Assembly: GCA_025055175.1 (NCBI GenBank)
Contig: JANWYT010000028.1
Location: 62,001-126,000 of the forward strand
Direction of reading: 5' to 3'
Origin: Anaerolineae bacterium
GTDB taxonomy: Bacteria; Chloroflexota; Anaerolineae; Aggregatilineales; Phototrophicaceae
Length of the DNA: 64,000 nt
A program made the position numbers and the translations under genes. Positions 8,034 through 19,981 of the stretch are shown here, in pieces; positions within the stretch are counted from its first letter, which is position 1, and the number at the start of each line of letters is the position of its first letter. The notes under the pieces are model-generated. The model had not been told where the DNA came from. It saw nothing but the letters and a program-made list of their open reading frames with translations, and did not search any database.

Positions 8034-9857
8034 CTATTCAGGCCGATAGGTGGGGACGCTGAAGGCGAAGGTGCTGCCGCGTCCTTTCTGACTATCAATC
8101 TCTATCGTGCTGCCCATGAGCCGGACAAGGCTAGAGGTGATGGCGAAACCCAGACCTGTGCCGCTCTGCGAGCGAGTGTAATCATCGTCAGCGCGCCAGA
8201 ACTTCGTACCCAATTTGGCGATCTGCTCTGGTGAAAGGCCGATACCTGTATCGCTGATTTCAAAGCGCACGCGGTCGCCCTGGGGACGGACGCGCAGAGT
8301 GATCGTGCCGCCAGGAGGGGTGTACTTGTAGGCATTACTGACCAGGTTGGTCATCACTTGCACCAAGCGATAATAGTCGGTGAACAGCTCTGGCAGAACT
8401 TCAGGGACGTCTTCCTCGTAGTGGTGCTGACGAGCCACAATCTCCGGCATGGTGGTGTCGCGCACTGCTTCGATCACCGCACGGGCTGAGACAGGACGGT
8501 TATCCATAGAGAAGTGTCCGCTCTCTATGCGGCTGACGTCAGCCAGGTCGCTCACCAGCACGCGCATACGTTCTACCGTACTGATGATGTGGTTGAGGAA
8601 CTTGCTCTGCTGAGGCGAGAGGTTCTTGCCCTCGGACTCCATCAGCACCAGGTCGGCATAGCCGCGAATGCTGGTCATAGGCGTCTTCAGATCATGAGCG
8701 ACGATACCTACAAACTCACTTTTGGCCTGGTCAGCAGCTTTGACGGCGCGATATAGCCGAGCGTTCTCCAGCGTCACTAAGGCGCGCACGGCTACGCGCT
8801 CTACCAAATCCTGATGTTCATCGTTGAAGCGCTCGTGTTCCTGGTCGGCCAGAACGAGGACGGTGCGATCTTGGCCATCGCGCTGCAGCAGCACAGCCAT
8901 CACCTGCTGATCGGCGCTGCGTACTGTGCGCCCCTGCTGAAGAGCTTGCAGGACAACATCCTGGTAAAAAGCCAAATCCAAAGCTTGCCCATAGCTGCAG
9001 ATGAGGCTCGAGCGCGGCGGTGTGCCATCCTCTTGACGAACAATTAGGCCGCTGCGCGCCTTGACAATCTCGCAGGCCGACTCAAGAGTCGTGCGCAGTG
9101 CTTCGTCAAAATCCAGCTTGGCGCTCAGCTTGAGGTCAATGCGACGCAGTTCGCGCAGTTCATTCAGGCGCTGGTTGAGCTGTTCATCGGTGGCGCTGAA
9201 CAGGCGAGCGTTGTCGATGGCCATTGAAGCCTGACCCGCCAGAGCTTCCAAGGTGGCCAGATCGTCATCCGCGAACAGGCCAGCAATAACGCGATTTTCC
9301 ACGTAAGCCACGCCGATCACCTGACCTCTGGCGCGCAGAGGGACGCACATAATGCTCTTGAGGGCCTGGCTGACGATGCTGGCCTGGTTGGCGAAGCGCG
9401 GGTCTTCGACAGCGTTGGTCGTCAGGATGGCTTTGTCACCATCCATCACGCCATAGGCAATCGTGCGGCTGAAGTGGAGTTCATCCTCAGAGATAGACTG
9501 CTGATCGAAGTTGCGAGCTACGCGCACGCGCAAATTGCCGTCGTCATCGCGCAGCATAAGGAAGCCGCGTTCTGCCCCTGTGAGCTGGATCACGGCGTCC
9601 ATCACCTGGTTCAGCACCGTCGTCTCGTCCAGCGACGAACCCAGCAAGCGGCTCACGTTGTACAGAGCTTCAAAGCGCTCTGCGCTCTTGTGGGCCTTCT
9701 GCAGATTCTCGGCGTTCTCTAGCAAGGCGCCGATCTTGTCGAGCTGGCGCAGAATATAATCCGTTTCGATGCGACCGCTGCTCATCTGGCCGCGGACGAG
9801 GGCGAGGGTCTGTCGGGCATTGAGAAAGTCTTGTTCGCTTAGGAAACGGATGGACAT
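8034..9857 (-). CDS. GAF-domain sensor histidine kinase
   Basis: A 607-residue soluble kinase. The N-terminal 60 residues are helical. A GAF domain follows (about 61-220: LTGAERGFLML and SIMCVPLRARGQVIGVAYV), then a second GAF-like region (about 240-370, more divergent), a HisKA box with H388 in IVAHDLKTPM, and a HATPase domain with LVSNAYKYTPPGG, SDTGIGL and GTGLGFAI. GAF domains bind small ligands or chromophores; I see no PCB/biliverdin Cys-His signature. It shares a minus-strand operon with endonuclease III (9-bp gap), the PIG-L enzyme and a second kinase. No regulator gene is in the operon. Confidence 0.9.
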   Translation of the reverse strand: MSIRFLSEQDFLNARQTLALVRGQMSSGRIETDYILRQLDKIGALLENAENLQKAHKSAERFEALYNVSRLLGSSLDETTVLNQVMDAVIQLTGAERGFLMLRDDDGNLRVRVARNFDQQSISEDELHFSRTIAYGVMDGDKAILTTNAVEDPRFANQASIVSQALKSIMCVPLRARGQVIGVAYVENRVIAGLFADDDLATLEALAGQASMAIDNARLFSATDEQLNQRLNELRELRRIDLKLSAKLDFDEALRTTLESACEIVKARSGLIVRQEDGTPPRSSLICSYGQALDLAFYQDVVLQALQQGRTVRSADQQVMAVLLQRDGQDRTVLVLADQEHERFNDEHQDLVERVAVRALVTLENARLYRAVKAADQAKSEFVGIVAHDLKTPMTSIRGYADLVLMESEGKNLSPQQSKFLNHIISTVERMRVLVSDLADVSRIESGHFSMDNRPVSARAVIEAVRDTTMPEIVARQHHYEEDVPEVLPELFTDYYRLVQVMTNLVSNAYKYTPPGGTITLRVRPQGDRVRFEISDTGIGLSPEQIAKLGTKFWRADDDYTRSQSGTGLGFAITSSLVRLMGSTIEIDSQKGRGSTFAFSVPTYRPE

Positions 9858-9866
9858 GAAGAGCCT

Positions 9867-10562
9867 CTATTTGTCGGCGGCGCTGGCGCCGCTGAGGTAA
9901 AAATCGCACCACTGCTGGATGGGGCAAGCCTGGCACAGCGGCCCACGTGCGCGACACAGGTCGCGGCCATGATAGATCATCTGCAAATGGAAGGCGTAGT
10001 AGTCTTCTGGAGGGACGATGGCTTCCATGACGGGATGAGCGTCATCGGCGCTGATCTTGGCGGGCAAAAAGCCGATGCGCATACCAACGCGGTGGACGTG
10101 CGTGTCGACTGGGAAGGCAGGCACGCCGTAGCCGAAGCACAAGACGATGGCGGCCGTCTTCGGGCCGACGCCGGGCAGGCGCATCAGCCAGGCCTTGGCC
10201 TCATCAGGCGGCAAATCACGCAAAAAGTCGATGGAGTACTCCCCACGTTCAGCATAAATTTGGGCCAGCGCCCCCTGGATGCGCGGGCCTTTGCTGTTAG
10301 CTAGGCCAGCTGGCCTAATCGTGTCGATCAATTCCTCAGGGGGCGCATGATGGACTTCAGCCCAAGTGGCATAGCGCGCCTTGAGGGCCGTGAAACCTCG
10401 GTCGCGGTTGGCGTCGGTCGTGCTTTGGCTGAGGATACAGCTCACCAGCTCATCCATGCCGTCATGAGGTTTGAAGGTCTTGCGGCCATAGCGGGCTTCT
10501 AGCGCTTGGGCGATGAGAGGATACTTAGCCCGTGCCGCGTCGTAGTTGGGTTGTGGGGGCAT
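9867..10562 (-). CDS. Endonuclease III-family DNA glycosylase/AP lyase
   Basis: A 231-residue HhH-GPD base-excision repair enzyme. The helix-hairpin-helix LPGVGPKTAAIVL carries the catalytic Lys, and PVDTHVHRVGMRIG holds the catalytic Asp. The C-terminal cysteines follow the C-x6-C-x2-C-x5-C spacing of the [4Fe-4S] cluster (CRARGPLCQACPIQQWC). I prefer the ATG at 10562, preceded by GAGG, over a longer form from 10583 that has no ribosome site. It heads the operon with the GAF kinase, PIG-L enzyme and second kinase. The family repairs oxidised pyrimidines; a more specialised clade is possible. Confidence 0.9.
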   Translation of the reverse strand: MPPQPNYDAARAKYPLIAQALEARYGRKTFKPHDGMDELVSCILSQSTTDANRDRGFTALKARYATWAEVHHAPPEELIDTIRPAGLANSKGPRIQGALAQIYAERGEYSIDFLRDLPPDEAKAWLMRLPGVGPKTAAIVLCFGYGVPAFPVDTHVHRVGMRIGFLPAKISADDAHPVMEAIVPPEDYYAFHLQMIYHGRDLCRARGPLCQACPIQQWCDFYLSGASAADK

Positions 10563-10675
10563 TGTGCCTCGCTTGGTGAACATCTGTCTTTATTGTAACC
10601 ATTTAGCCCGATGAGGCAAGCTAGACGGTATCACAAGGACAGCAGCAGCGAGGCACGGCTCTGCTGGCTTGAAGC

Positions 10676-11164
10676 CTATGACTCGATGATTTCGATCTTT
10701 TCGATCTTGTCGCCCTGGCGGATAGCATCGACTACCTTCTGATCGGCTTCGCTGACAACGCGCCCGAAGACAGCGTGCTTGCCATTCAACCAATCAGTGA
10801 CGATGTGCGTGATGAAGAACTGCGAGCCGTTGGTGTTCTTGCCGGCGTTGGCCATGCTGATGACGCCCTTTTCGTGCTTGATGGCCAGGGCAGACGGCTC
10901 ATCATCCCACCTGTAGCCAGGGCCGCCTGTGCCAGTCCCCAGTGGGCAGCCCCCCTGGATCATGAAGTCTGCGATCACACGATGAAAATTCAGGCCATTG
11001 TAGAAACCTTCGCGGGCCAAAAAAACGAAGTTGTTGACCGTCTTTGGCGCTTCTTTGGCGAAAAGGTTCAAACGAATTGTGCCTTTGCTAGTGGTGATGA
11101 CAGCCTGATAACGCTTGTTGGGATCGATGACAACGGCGGGATAGCTCGGATACTGCTTGGCCAT
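10676..11164 (-). CDS. Cyclophilin-type peptidyl-prolyl cis-trans isomerase
   Basis: A 162-residue single-domain cyclophilin. Signatures are [41 protein letters not shown] and the tail [12 protein letters not shown]. It catalyses proline isomerisation in the cytoplasm; there is no signal peptide. ATG 11164 is preceded by GGAGAA eight bases upstream, so a longer frame from 11203 was not used. The Trp of the cyclosporin site is replaced by Leu or lies in TDWLNGKH. It is a single gene, divergent from prfA. Confidence 0.93.
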   Translation of the reverse strand: MAKQYPSYPAVVIDPNKRYQAVITTSKGTIRLNLFAKEAPKTVNNFVFLAREGFYNGLNFHRVIADFMIQGGCPLGTGTGGPGYRWDDEPSALAIKHEKGVISMANAGKNTNGSQFFITHIVTDWLNGKHAVFGRVVSEADQKVVDAIRQGDKIEKIEIIES

Positions 11165-11257
11165 GAGACATTCTCCAAGTGTAGATAGCTTCTTTTCAAG
11201 CATAGCAGAAAACTCATGCGGAAGTTAGCGCCTATGCCCCTTTCGACCTGAGGACGC

Positions 11258-11263
11258 TATAAT
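11258..11263 (+). promoter_or_regulatory. Putative -10 box of the prfA promoter
   Basis: A perfect TATAAT lies 46 bases upstream of the prfA start in the 144-bp divergent spacer between the cyclophilin gene and prfA. No good -35 hexamer was found at the usual distance. Confidence 0.5.
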
Positions 11264-11308
11264 GCTGCCGATGATTGAACAATCCCCAAGAGATGAGAGA
11301 GCAGGTGT

Positions 11309-12385
11309 ATGCTGTTAGACAAGTTGGCAGCAGTAGAAGCGCGCTACATAGAGCTAGAAGCGCTTCTGGCAGACCCCCAAGTCACACAGGACTACAGCCG
11401 CGTTGCTGAAATCGCCAAAGAGCGCGCCGCCATCGAAGATGTGGTGCAGACCTACCGCGAATATAAGAAGCTGGCTTCGGACTTGGAGAGCGCTGAAGCC
11501 CTGCGCGATGAGGGCGACCCTGACATGCGCGAGATGGCTCAGGCTGAGATTGACGATCTGCAAGAACGCATTCCTGCCCTACTAGAGCGCCTGAAGGTCA
11601 TGCTGCTGCCCAAAGACCCGCGCGACGGCAAGAACGTCATCATGGAAATTCGCGCTGGCGCTGGTGGCGACGAAGCTGGCCTGTTCGCCAGTGAATTGCT
11701 GCGCATGTACACACGCTACGCCGAAAATCGTGGCTGGAAAGTGGAGGTGATGGGACTGAACGAAGCGGGTGGCGGCGTCCTCAAGATGGCCACTGTTATG
11801 ATCAAGGGCGACGGCGCTTTCAGCCGTTTAAAATACGAGAGTGGCGTCCATCGTGTGCAGCGCGTCCCCGTCACAGAAAGTGCAGGGCGTATCCACACCA
11901 GCACTGCCACCGTCGCCGTCCTTGCAGAGATGGATGAGGTCGAAGTTGACCTGGACATGAACGATGTGCGCGTGGACGTGTTCCGCAGCCAGGGTGCTGG
12001 CGGCCAATCGGTCAACACCACCGACTCGGCGGTGCGCATGACCCACATCCCCACCGGGATTGTCGTCGAAATGCAGGACGAGCGCAGCCAGTTGCAGAAT
12101 CGCATCCGTGCCAAAGCTGTGCTGCTAGCTCGCCTGTACGAGATGGAGATGGAGCGCCAGCGCAGCGCCCAAGAGCAAGAGCGGCGCGATCAGGTGGGCA
12201 GCGGCGAACGCTCCGAGAAGATTCGCACCTATAACTTCCCGCAGAATCGCGTCACCGATCACCGCATCAACTACAGTTCCTACAATTTGCCCGCCGTCAT
12301 GGACGGTGATCTGGACGAATTCATCGACCAATTGGCCACAGCCGCCCAGGCCGATGCTCTGGCGGCCGGTATAAGCAGCGATTAG
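11309..12385 (+). CDS. prfA: Peptide chain release factor 1
   Basis: A 358-residue class I release factor of typical length. The stop-codon reading motif is PVT in RVQRVPVTESAGRIHTS, the RF1 form (reads UAA and UAG) rather than the SPF of RF2. The catalytic loop is GAGGQSVNTTDSAVRM, with the GGQ whose Gln is methylated. A release-factor methyltransferase gene (prmC) usually follows in many bacteria but does not here; mfd comes next after 68 bp. ATG 11309 begins MLLDKLAAVEARY as in other RF1s. Confidence 0.97.
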   Translation: MLLDKLAAVEARYIELEALLADPQVTQDYSRVAEIAKERAAIEDVVQTYREYKKLASDLESAEALRDEGDPDMREMAQAEIDDLQERIPALLERLKVMLLPKDPRDGKNVIMEIRAGAGGDEAGLFASELLRMYTRYAENRGWKVEVMGLNEAGGGVLKMATVMIKGDGAFSRLKYESGVHRVQRVPVTESAGRIHTSTATVAVLAEMDEVEVDLDMNDVRVDVFRSQGAGGQSVNTTDSAVRMTHIPTGIVVEMQDERSQLQNRIRAKAVLLARLYEMEMERQRSAQEQERRDQVGSGERSEKIRTYNFPQNRVTDHRINYSSYNLPAVMDGDLDEFIDQLATAAQADALAAGISSD

Positions 12386-12453
12386 GGCCAAACTGGCGTT
12401 TTAGCGTCCGAGGACGTATACTTCTGGGCCGTCCGCGACGGTGAGTGACCTCT

Positions 12454-15972
<3,519 letters not shown>

Positions 15973-16005
15973 CAGATGAAGCGTTCCTTGTTGATTTGAG
16001 AGCCT

Positions 16006-16692
16006 ATGCCCTCGATAGAACCCCTCAACGACCGAGTGTATCTGATCTGGGGAGACCACTCCTCGCGCAACTATCAGCCCAACATCGGTGCAATCACGAC
16101 TGAGGATCAGACAATCCTGATCGACGCCGGCAATAGCCCACGCCGCGCTCGTCAGGTGGCTGTAGAACTAGCAGCGGCTGGTCTGCCTCCTGTCCGCACT
16201 CTCATCTATACCCATCATCACTGGGATCACATCTTCGGCGCACAGGTCTATCACGCCCCATCGATCATCGCCCATGAAGACTGCTACGCGCAGCTCTACC
16301 CCCTAGTCGGCAAGCCTACTCACAGCGCCGACGGTCTGCGCCTGCTGCATGGCGAGAGCGACGTCAGCGCCATGCAGAGCGCCGTCGGCGACTGGCGCGA
16401 TTTTCAGCTTTGCTTGCCCACCCTCACCTTCGGCAAGACGCTCAGCCTGCTGCTGGATGGAGTGCGTCTGGAACTCATCCACCTCGGTGGCTCTCATGCC
16501 AGCGACAGCTCGCTGGTGCGCCTGCCACAGCATGGGATTGCTTTCTGTGGCGATTACACCCTGAACGCCGACGGAAGCCTTGACCCACAGCGCGTGGCCG
16601 CGTTATTGGACGATTCGACTCAGGCGCTGGTTGACGGCCACAGCCCACGCTATCGCGCTGAAGACTGGCGAGCATGGCTCAGACTGAGTTGA
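16006..16692 (+). CDS. Metallo-beta-lactamase-fold hydrolase
   Basis: A 228-residue MBL-fold protein. The zinc motif HHHWDH (family HxHxDH) follows a beta-strand near residue 68, and later ligands are suggested by LGGSHASDSS and FCGDYTLN. The early DAGNSPRRARQ segment is typical of the fold. Members include glyoxalase II, thiolesterases and beta-lactamases; nothing here specifies the substrate. The gene starts 34 bp after mfd on the same strand and may be co-transcribed. Confidence 0.85.
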   Translation: MPSIEPLNDRVYLIWGDHSSRNYQPNIGAITTEDQTILIDAGNSPRRARQVAVELAAAGLPPVRTLIYTHHHWDHIFGAQVYHAPSIIAHEDCYAQLYPLVGKPTHSADGLRLLHGESDVSAMQSAVGDWRDFQLCLPTLTFGKTLSLLLDGVRLELIHLGGSHASDSSLVRLPQHGIAFCGDYTLNADGSLDPQRVAALLDDSTQALVDGHSPRYRAEDWRAWLRLS

Positions 16693-16828
16693 GCTTCATT
16701 CCGTGTGGAAGTGTCAGGTTTCCACAAAAAACCTGTCATCTGACACTAGGGCTTCATGACAAATTGAGCTTATGCTGGGGATAAGAATATTTTTTGGGGA
16801 GCGCTCGCAGCGCTCAGGAGTGATGCCC
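16693..16828 (+). promoter_or_regulatory. Leader of the universal stress gene with nested inverted repeats and promoter
   Basis: Two nested inverted repeats occur: GTGTCAG with CTGACAC (about 16710-16745) and, inside, CAGGTTT with AAACCTG. Downstream is a candidate promoter, TTGAGC, about 16-17 bases, then AATATT. The repeats could be a terminator for the upstream gene or an operator for the stress gene; the sequence does not decide. Confidence 0.4.
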
Positions 16829-17341
16829 ATGTTAAGCCATATTCTCGTTCCCCTTGATGGCTCAGAACTATCCGAAGTTGCCCTGGCTTACGCGCGCGGT
16901 ATTGTGGCTCCAGGTGGTAAGATTACCCTGCTGAGCGTGATCGACGTGCCTACCACGCAGGCCTACATGCTCTACGACATCCCGATCATGGCGCTGCCCA
17001 GCGAAGAAAAGCGCGATGAAGAAGCTTTTGATCGTCTGCGCGCGCAGACTGAGAAATACCTCAGAGCGCGCGCCGACGCCCTACGCGGAGAAGGCCTGAA
17101 CGTTGACACACTGATCTTCAGCGGCGTGCCAGAGGACATCATCATCGAACAGGCCAAGATTCTGGACATCAGCGCTATCGTCATCTCCACACATGGGCGC
17201 AGTGGCTTCAGCCGCTGGTTGTTCGGCAGCGTGACGCAGAAGATCATCAACGCTATGCCTTGCCCAATCTTCGTCATCCCAGGCAAGCGCGCGCTGGAGC
17301 AGGAGCGCCAAGCTCAGGCCCAGCCAGAGAAGTACTACTGA
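16829..17341 (+). CDS. Universal stress protein (UspA family)
   Basis: A 170-residue single Usp domain. It begins MLSHILVPLDGSELSEVAL and ends with the nucleotide-binding loop STHGRSGFSRWLFGSVTQKI (G-x2-G-x9-G-S/T), followed by MPCPIFVIPG, so it is predicted to bind ATP. ATG 16829 has AGGAG eight bases upstream; a longer frame from 16772 lacks such a site. It lies beside a NarL-type regulator, a DevS-like kinase and two CBS-pair proteins, the same gene types that form the DosR dormancy regulon of mycobacteria. Confidence 0.92.
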   Translation: MLSHILVPLDGSELSEVALAYARGIVAPGGKITLLSVIDVPTTQAYMLYDIPIMALPSEEKRDEEAFDRLRAQTEKYLRARADALRGEGLNVDTLIFSGVPEDIIIEQAKILDISAIVISTHGRSGFSRWLFGSVTQKIINAMPCPIFVIPGKRALEQERQAQAQPEKYY

Positions 17342-17349
17342 AAGCGGTC

Positions 17350-17371
17350 GGGGCAGCTTCAAGGCTGCCCT
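17350..17371. terminator. Convergent hairpin between usp and the NarL-type regulator
   Basis: GGGCAGC, a 6-base loop and GCTGCCC form a perfect 7-bp stem in the 28-bp convergent gap. It overlaps the stop codon of the minus-strand regulator. There is no long T run, so efficiency is uncertain. Confidence 0.45.
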
Positions 17372-18080
17372 AGTCACTGATCTGCGAAGCGCGAGAGATG
17401 TTGGACGCTGCGTCGTCTTCTGGTGGAACAAACTGCTGGATGTTATGTTTGACGGCGTAGGCCGCCGCTTCAGCGCGGTTGGACGCACCGATCTTGGCTA
17501 AGACGCTGCTTACGTAGTTGCGCACCGTGCCTTCACCCAAGAACAGCTTGACAGCAATCTGGCGATTGGTGAGGCCCTCAGCCACGCGCGCCAGCACCGC
17601 CAGCTCTTGCGGCGTTAAATCAGAGAAAGCGGCAGCCTGCTGGGCCTGGCTGGCTTTGCGCATCTCCGCGAAGACGCTAGCCGTCATCGCTGGATCAAGC
17701 ATCCCTTCACCGCGACTCACGCGTTCCACTGCCTGCACCAGCTCGTTGTCGCCAATGCGCTTGAGGACGTAGCCCGTCGCGCCAGCTTGAATTGCCGCCA
17801 TGAGCAACTCATCTTCAGCATACGACGTGAGCATAATCACGCGGCAACCAGGGACTTTAGCGACGATTTGACGACAAGCTTCAATGCCGCTAATACCTGG
17901 CATACGCACGTCCAGCACAGCAACGTCGGGCTGCAACTCGGCAGCCTTCGCAATGGCTTCTTCACCGTTGGGGCATTCGGCCACTACGCGAAAATGAGCG
18001 TGGCGCTCTAGCAGGGCGCGCAAGCCTGCACGCACCACCGAGTGGTCGTCAGCAATCAGGATGCGAACTGTTTTGCTCAT
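17370..18080 (-). CDS. NarL/FixJ-family response regulator
   Basis: A 236-residue regulator. The receiver has DD at 11-12, the phospho-acceptor D57 in VAVLDVRMPG and the conserved Lys in YVLKRIGDNE. The C-terminal LuxR-type HTH reads LTPQELAVLARVAEGLTNRQIA, then EGTVRNYVSSVLAKIGASNRAEA. A tail of about 25 residues follows. It is divergent from the GAF histidine kinase at 18212-19336 across 131 bp and is the obvious partner, because HPK7-type kinases phosphorylate NarL-type regulators. Confidence 0.94.
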   Translation of the reverse strand: MSKTVRILIADDHSVVRAGLRALLERHAHFRVVAECPNGEEAIAKAAELQPDVAVLDVRMPGISGIEACRQIVAKVPGCRVIMLTSYAEDELLMAAIQAGATGYVLKRIGDNELVQAVERVSRGEGMLDPAMTASVFAEMRKASQAQQAAAFSDLTPQELAVLARVAEGLTNRQIAVKLFLGEGTVRNYVSSVLAKIGASNRAEAAAYAVKHNIQQFVPPEDDAASNISRASQISD

Positions 18081-18140
18081 AGTAAGCCATCATCCAGGCA
18101 GTTAACCGTCGGAAGAGACATGTAGGATTCATTGTGCGAT

Positions 18141-18169
18141 TTGGTGCGCTTCATACACTATACTATAAT
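18141..18169 (+). promoter_or_regulatory. Sigma-70-type promoter for the DevS-like kinase
   Basis: TTGGTG, a 17-base spacer and a perfect TATAAT lie 43 bases upstream of the kinase start, inside the divergent 131-bp spacer shared with the regulator gene. No dyad resembling the known DosR box was seen. Confidence 0.65.
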
Positions 18170-18211
18170 TTGCAGCACTAGAGCCATAGTGAGGAATGTC
18201 ATCCTAAAACC

Positions 18212-19336
18212 ATGATAAACATCGTCCTTGATCGTCTCAAAGAGATTGCCAGTGCTGTCTTGTACGCCACTGAAGGCTCTAACCTAGAAGCCGTGCTAGA
18301 GCGCATCGCTGAGGTCGCTAAGGAGATGGCGTCCACCAAGTACGCCGCTCTGGGCATTCCCAATGGTGTGGGCGGACTGCGCTACTTCAAGACTGCGGGC
18401 ATGACGGATGAACAAATTGCCCTCATCGATCATCTGCCCAAAGGCCACGGCTTGATTGGCGCGATTATGCGGGAACGCGAGACGCTGTGCTTGAAAGACA
18501 TGAGTCTTGACTCACGCTCGGTGGGCTTCCCCGACAATCACCCCCACATGACTAGCCTGCTGGGTGTGCCGATCAAGCTCGGCTCGCAGCTGTTCGGCGT
18601 CTTATATTTGTGCGACAAGGTAGACAACACGTCCTTCACCGACGTTGACCAGATGTTGATCGAGACGCTGGCCAGCTACGCCGCCCTTGCCATCTCTAGC
18701 GCTTCTCTCAACGAGCAGCACAGCCGCCTGCGCTTGTTGGAAGAACGCGAGCGCATTGGCATGGAACTACACGATGGCGTGATCCAGTCGCTCTACGGCA
18801 TTGGTATGCACGTCGAGCTATTGCGCATGAGCGGCAACATTCGTGCGGAGGATATGCAGCCGCTGGTGGACAGCCTGAACGAAGTCATCGAAGACATTCG
18901 CTCCTATATCGGCCAGTTGCGCCACCGCAGCAACCAGACGCTGACGCTACGTGACTGCTTCCTGCGCGTCGTCGAACGCCTCAACCTGTCAGACCAATTG
19001 GAGGTGACTATCGACACAGAGGAGATGAAGCTGCCTTTCACGCCAGCGGTCATGGAGTCTATCTACCTCATCATCAACGAAGCCGTGAGCAACGCTGCGC
19101 GCCACGCCGATGCCACTCGTCTGCATCTGTCGGCACGCAGCGAAGGCGGTCATCTGCTCATCCAGATCAGCGACGATGGCAAAGGCTTCAGCGTAGAAGA
19201 GGCCCATCTTCAAGGTGGCCTGGGCCTGCGCAACATGCAACGTCGCGCTCGCCTGTACGGCGGCGAAGTCCTGATCGACTCACGCCCTTTCGGCGGCACA
19301 CGCCTCACCATTCGCGTTCCCCTGCGCGCCTACTGA
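18212..19336 (+). CDS. GAF-HisKA_3 sensor histidine kinase, DevS/DosT-like
   Basis: A 374-residue soluble kinase. A single GAF domain (about 25-165) contains SVGFPDNHPHMTSLLGVPIK and LFGVLYLCDK, wording very close to the GAF domains of mycobacterial DevS/DosT. HisKA_3 follows with H187 in RIGMELHDGVIQSLYGIGM, then a HATPase domain with IINEAVSNAARHA, DDGKGF and GGLGLRNM. DevS and DosT sense O2, NO and CO through heme in GAF-A. Here there is only one GAF and I cannot identify the proximal heme His, so the ligand is open. It is divergent from its likely partner regulator. Confidence 0.9.
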   Translation: MINIVLDRLKEIASAVLYATEGSNLEAVLERIAEVAKEMASTKYAALGIPNGVGGLRYFKTAGMTDEQIALIDHLPKGHGLIGAIMRERETLCLKDMSLDSRSVGFPDNHPHMTSLLGVPIKLGSQLFGVLYLCDKVDNTSFTDVDQMLIETLASYAALAISSASLNEQHSRLRLLEERERIGMELHDGVIQSLYGIGMHVELLRMSGNIRAEDMQPLVDSLNEVIEDIRSYIGQLRHRSNQTLTLRDCFLRVVERLNLSDQLEVTIDTEEMKLPFTPAVMESIYLIINEAVSNAARHADATRLHLSARSEGGHLLIQISDDGKGFSVEEAHLQGGLGLRNMQRRARLYGGEVLIDSRPFGGTRLTIRVPLRAY

Positions 19337-19375
19337 GATGGCCTGCGCTTCATTACTCGCTTCACGATCGTCGTA

Positions 19376-19404
19376 TTGTTCACTTCAGGAGGGCCAAATA
19401 TAGT
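19376..19404 (+). promoter_or_regulatory. Sigma-70-type promoter for the CBS-pair genes
   Basis: TTGTTC, exactly 17 bases, then TATAGT, about 100 bases upstream of the first CBS gene. The remaining leader carries no clear hairpin. Confidence 0.6.
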
Positions 19405-19507
19405 GACATAAATCATCCACAATCTAGTACCAACGTTTTGCGGTTAGCACCTATCATAGGCAAAAGACCACTTTATGGGCTTGTTCACCAAAAGGAGTAC
19501 CCTAACC

Positions 19508-19936
19508 ATGTTTGAAAATGTCACTGTCAAAGAGTGGATGACACCCAACCCCGTGACCATTGATTCCAGCGCCAAGATTAGCGAAGCTCATCAGGCCATG
19601 AAGTCCAAATCCGTACGCCGTCTGCCGGTGCTGCACGACGGAAAGCTGGTCGGCATCATCACCATTGGCGACGTGCGCGAGGCCAGCCCCTCCGACGCCA
19701 CGACCCTGAGCATCTGGGAGCTGAACTACCTGTGGGCGCAACTCACTGTCGAGAAGGTGATGACTAAGAACGTCATCTCTGTCAGCCCCGATCAGTCCAT
19801 CCTGGATGCCGCCCAGATCATGCTGGAGAAGAAGATCAGCGGCTTGCCCGTCGTACAGGGCGACCAACTGGTGGGGATCATCACCGAATCCGACATTTTC
19901 CGTATGCTGGTGCGTTCGCGCGTGCCAAGCAAGTAA
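19508..19936 (+). CDS. Tandem CBS-domain protein
   Basis: A 142-residue protein made of two CBS motifs. The first is VKEWMTPNPVTIDSSAKISEA with SVRRLPVLHDGKLVGIITIGD; the second is VEKVMTKNVISVSPDQSI with KISGLPVVQGDQLVGIITESD. CBS pairs bind adenosine nucleotides and act as energy sensors. ATG 19508 has AGGAG ten bases upstream, so a slightly longer frame was not used. It is a free-standing pair of the kind seen in mycobacterial Hrp1, with no Zn-binding Cys pair obvious. Confidence 0.92.
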   Translation: MFENVTVKEWMTPNPVTIDSSAKISEAHQAMKSKSVRRLPVLHDGKLVGIITIGDVREASPSDATTLSIWELNYLWAQLTVEKVMTKNVISVSPDQSILDAAQIMLEKKISGLPVVQGDQLVGIITESDIFRMLVRSRVPSK

Positions 19937-19981
19937 GCCGCTCGCCGAGGCTTACAGCCTGAAAGTACATTCTGAGAAACA

